64,000 nt of DNA. Source: Strongyloides papillosus (lineage: Eukaryota > Nematoda > Chromadorea > Rhabditida > Strongyloididae). Location: positions 248,001-312,000 of the forward strand of contig SRSI01000050.1 in the NCBI GenBank assembly GCA_005656395.1, read 5' to 3'. The position numbers and the translations under genes were made by a program. Of this stretch, positions 63,256 to 64,000 are shown one piece after another (position 1 is the stretch's first letter; the number at the start of each line of letters is the position of its first letter). The notes below the pieces were generated by a model that was not told the origin of the DNA, did no database searches, and saw only the letters and a program-made list of their open reading frames with translations.

Positions 63256-63570
63256 TATGAAAGAGGAGATATGAAAATAAATAGTATCTTTATTCCAAGA
63301 TGTTTACTTTCTGACTGAGATGATAAATGACAAAGTAATATCACAAAAATCCTACAATTAATATTATAAATCCAATAAATATCAACGAAAAACAGAAAAA
63401 ATGTTTGTTTTTTTAATCTCAAGACATTAATAAAATAAATATGATTATGGTGTTAAACTTTATAATATTTTTTTATTTTTTGCATCAAGAATATGACATT
63501 TCCTCAATAATAATTTATGCTTATCATGAAAACAGTTGTTCAAAAAATTGACATGCAAAAAATATAATAA

Positions 63571-63773
63571 TCAGACGTCATTAGTGTTTTCTAAAAATTT
63601 ATGTCATACATTTATTTATTTATTTAAACTAGTGAAAAAAGTTGAAAATAATTACTTTTGACAACTTCCATCATTATAATATTCCTCAATTCTTCATTTG
63701 CTAACGTCATCCTCATCTTTTTTGTGTTTTGTCTAAAGATAAATATTTCATCATTTACATCACTATTCTTTTC
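63571..63773 (-). CDS. Possible 3' exons of a further minus-strand gene, unrecognised
   Basis: Two candidate exons on the minus strand: 63773-63656, opening after AAAAATAG, and 63590-63571, joined through GTAATT..TTTTAG (65 nt). They read EKNSDVNDEIFIFRQNTKK, MRMTLANEELRNIIMMEVV and KKNTNDV, then TGA. The reading is free of low complexity and looks like real protein, but I recognise no family and cannot find the upstream exon, which may lie beyond 64000. The ATG of MRMTL could also be the start of a tiny gene. Confidence 0.35.
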
Positions 63774-64000
63774 CTATTTTTGAAAAGTTAAAATTACGAT
63801 TAGACTAATTTGTCTATTCTTTAAAATAATTTAAACAAGGCATGCTAGAAGTTTTTTATTCAAAACTTGTCTATCTATAAAAATAATTTAGAATATGTTT
63901 ATTTTTTTCACAATTTTCTAAATTAGAATTTCAATATAATCAAAGGAATAGTATAATATAATTCAATGTTAAAAAAAATTAAAAATTGCATTGTTTTATA
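63774..64000. other. Window end, no clear gene
   Basis: AT-rich. It may contain intron or upstream sequence of the minus-strand exons at 63571-63773, but no exon stands out. Confidence 0.4.

Overview
The window is nuclear DNA from a very AT-rich nematode, most likely Strongyloides or a close relative in the Strongyloididae. This rests on the base composition, tiny spliceosomal introns (about 35-65 nt, GT..AG, usually after TTTTAG or TTTCAG), nematode-like versions of RME-8, WNK and NRAMP proteins, and a family context of MATH-BTB proteins and cholinesterase-like proteins that is expanded in Strongyloides. Genus and species are inference; no database was searched. Gene models were built by hand by joining exons through splice sites, and every join was checked for reading frame.

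Accessory half (1-20.6 kb): six tandem, same-strand MATH-BTB genes (Cul3-adaptor type). The first is cut by the window start, four are intact and the last is a pseudogene. All complete copies share a short first coding exon, a 43-45 nt intron and one long second exon. Between copies 2 and 3 sit two cholinesterase-like genes. One is an intact secreted protein that has lost both the catalytic Ser and the catalytic His. The other, on the opposite strand, is a wreck: frameshifted, cut by an approximately 950-bp element with a perfect 21-bp terminal inverted repeat, and missing its N-terminus.

Housekeeping half (20.6-64 kb): a C2HC finger/WD40 protein (weakly TFIIIC110-like), an NRAMP/SLC11 metal transporter, mitochondrial ribosomal protein L17 sharing a divergent promoter with glyoxalase I, an inositol-trisphosphate 3-kinase with two alternative N-termini, a gene-poor 5.2 kb stretch, RME-8/DNAJC13, WNK kinase, another 4.8 kb gene-poor stretch, a chromodomain protein with a repeated HP1-like layout, an ACOT13-type thioesterase, METTL9, a divergent alpha-tubulin, CHMP6/VPS20, and the probable 3' end of a further minus-strand gene.

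Themes: RME-8 and VPS20 both act in endosomal sorting, but this looks like ordinary chromosomal neighbourhood rather than a functional cluster. The points most worth following are the HP1-like tandem protein, the dead esterase pair with its transposon scar, the gene-conversion signature in the MATH-BTB array, the dual promoters of the IP3 kinase, the divergent alpha-tubulin, and a compact Y-shaped palindromic structure at 53.5 kb. I found no CRISPR array, rRNA or convincing tRNA.
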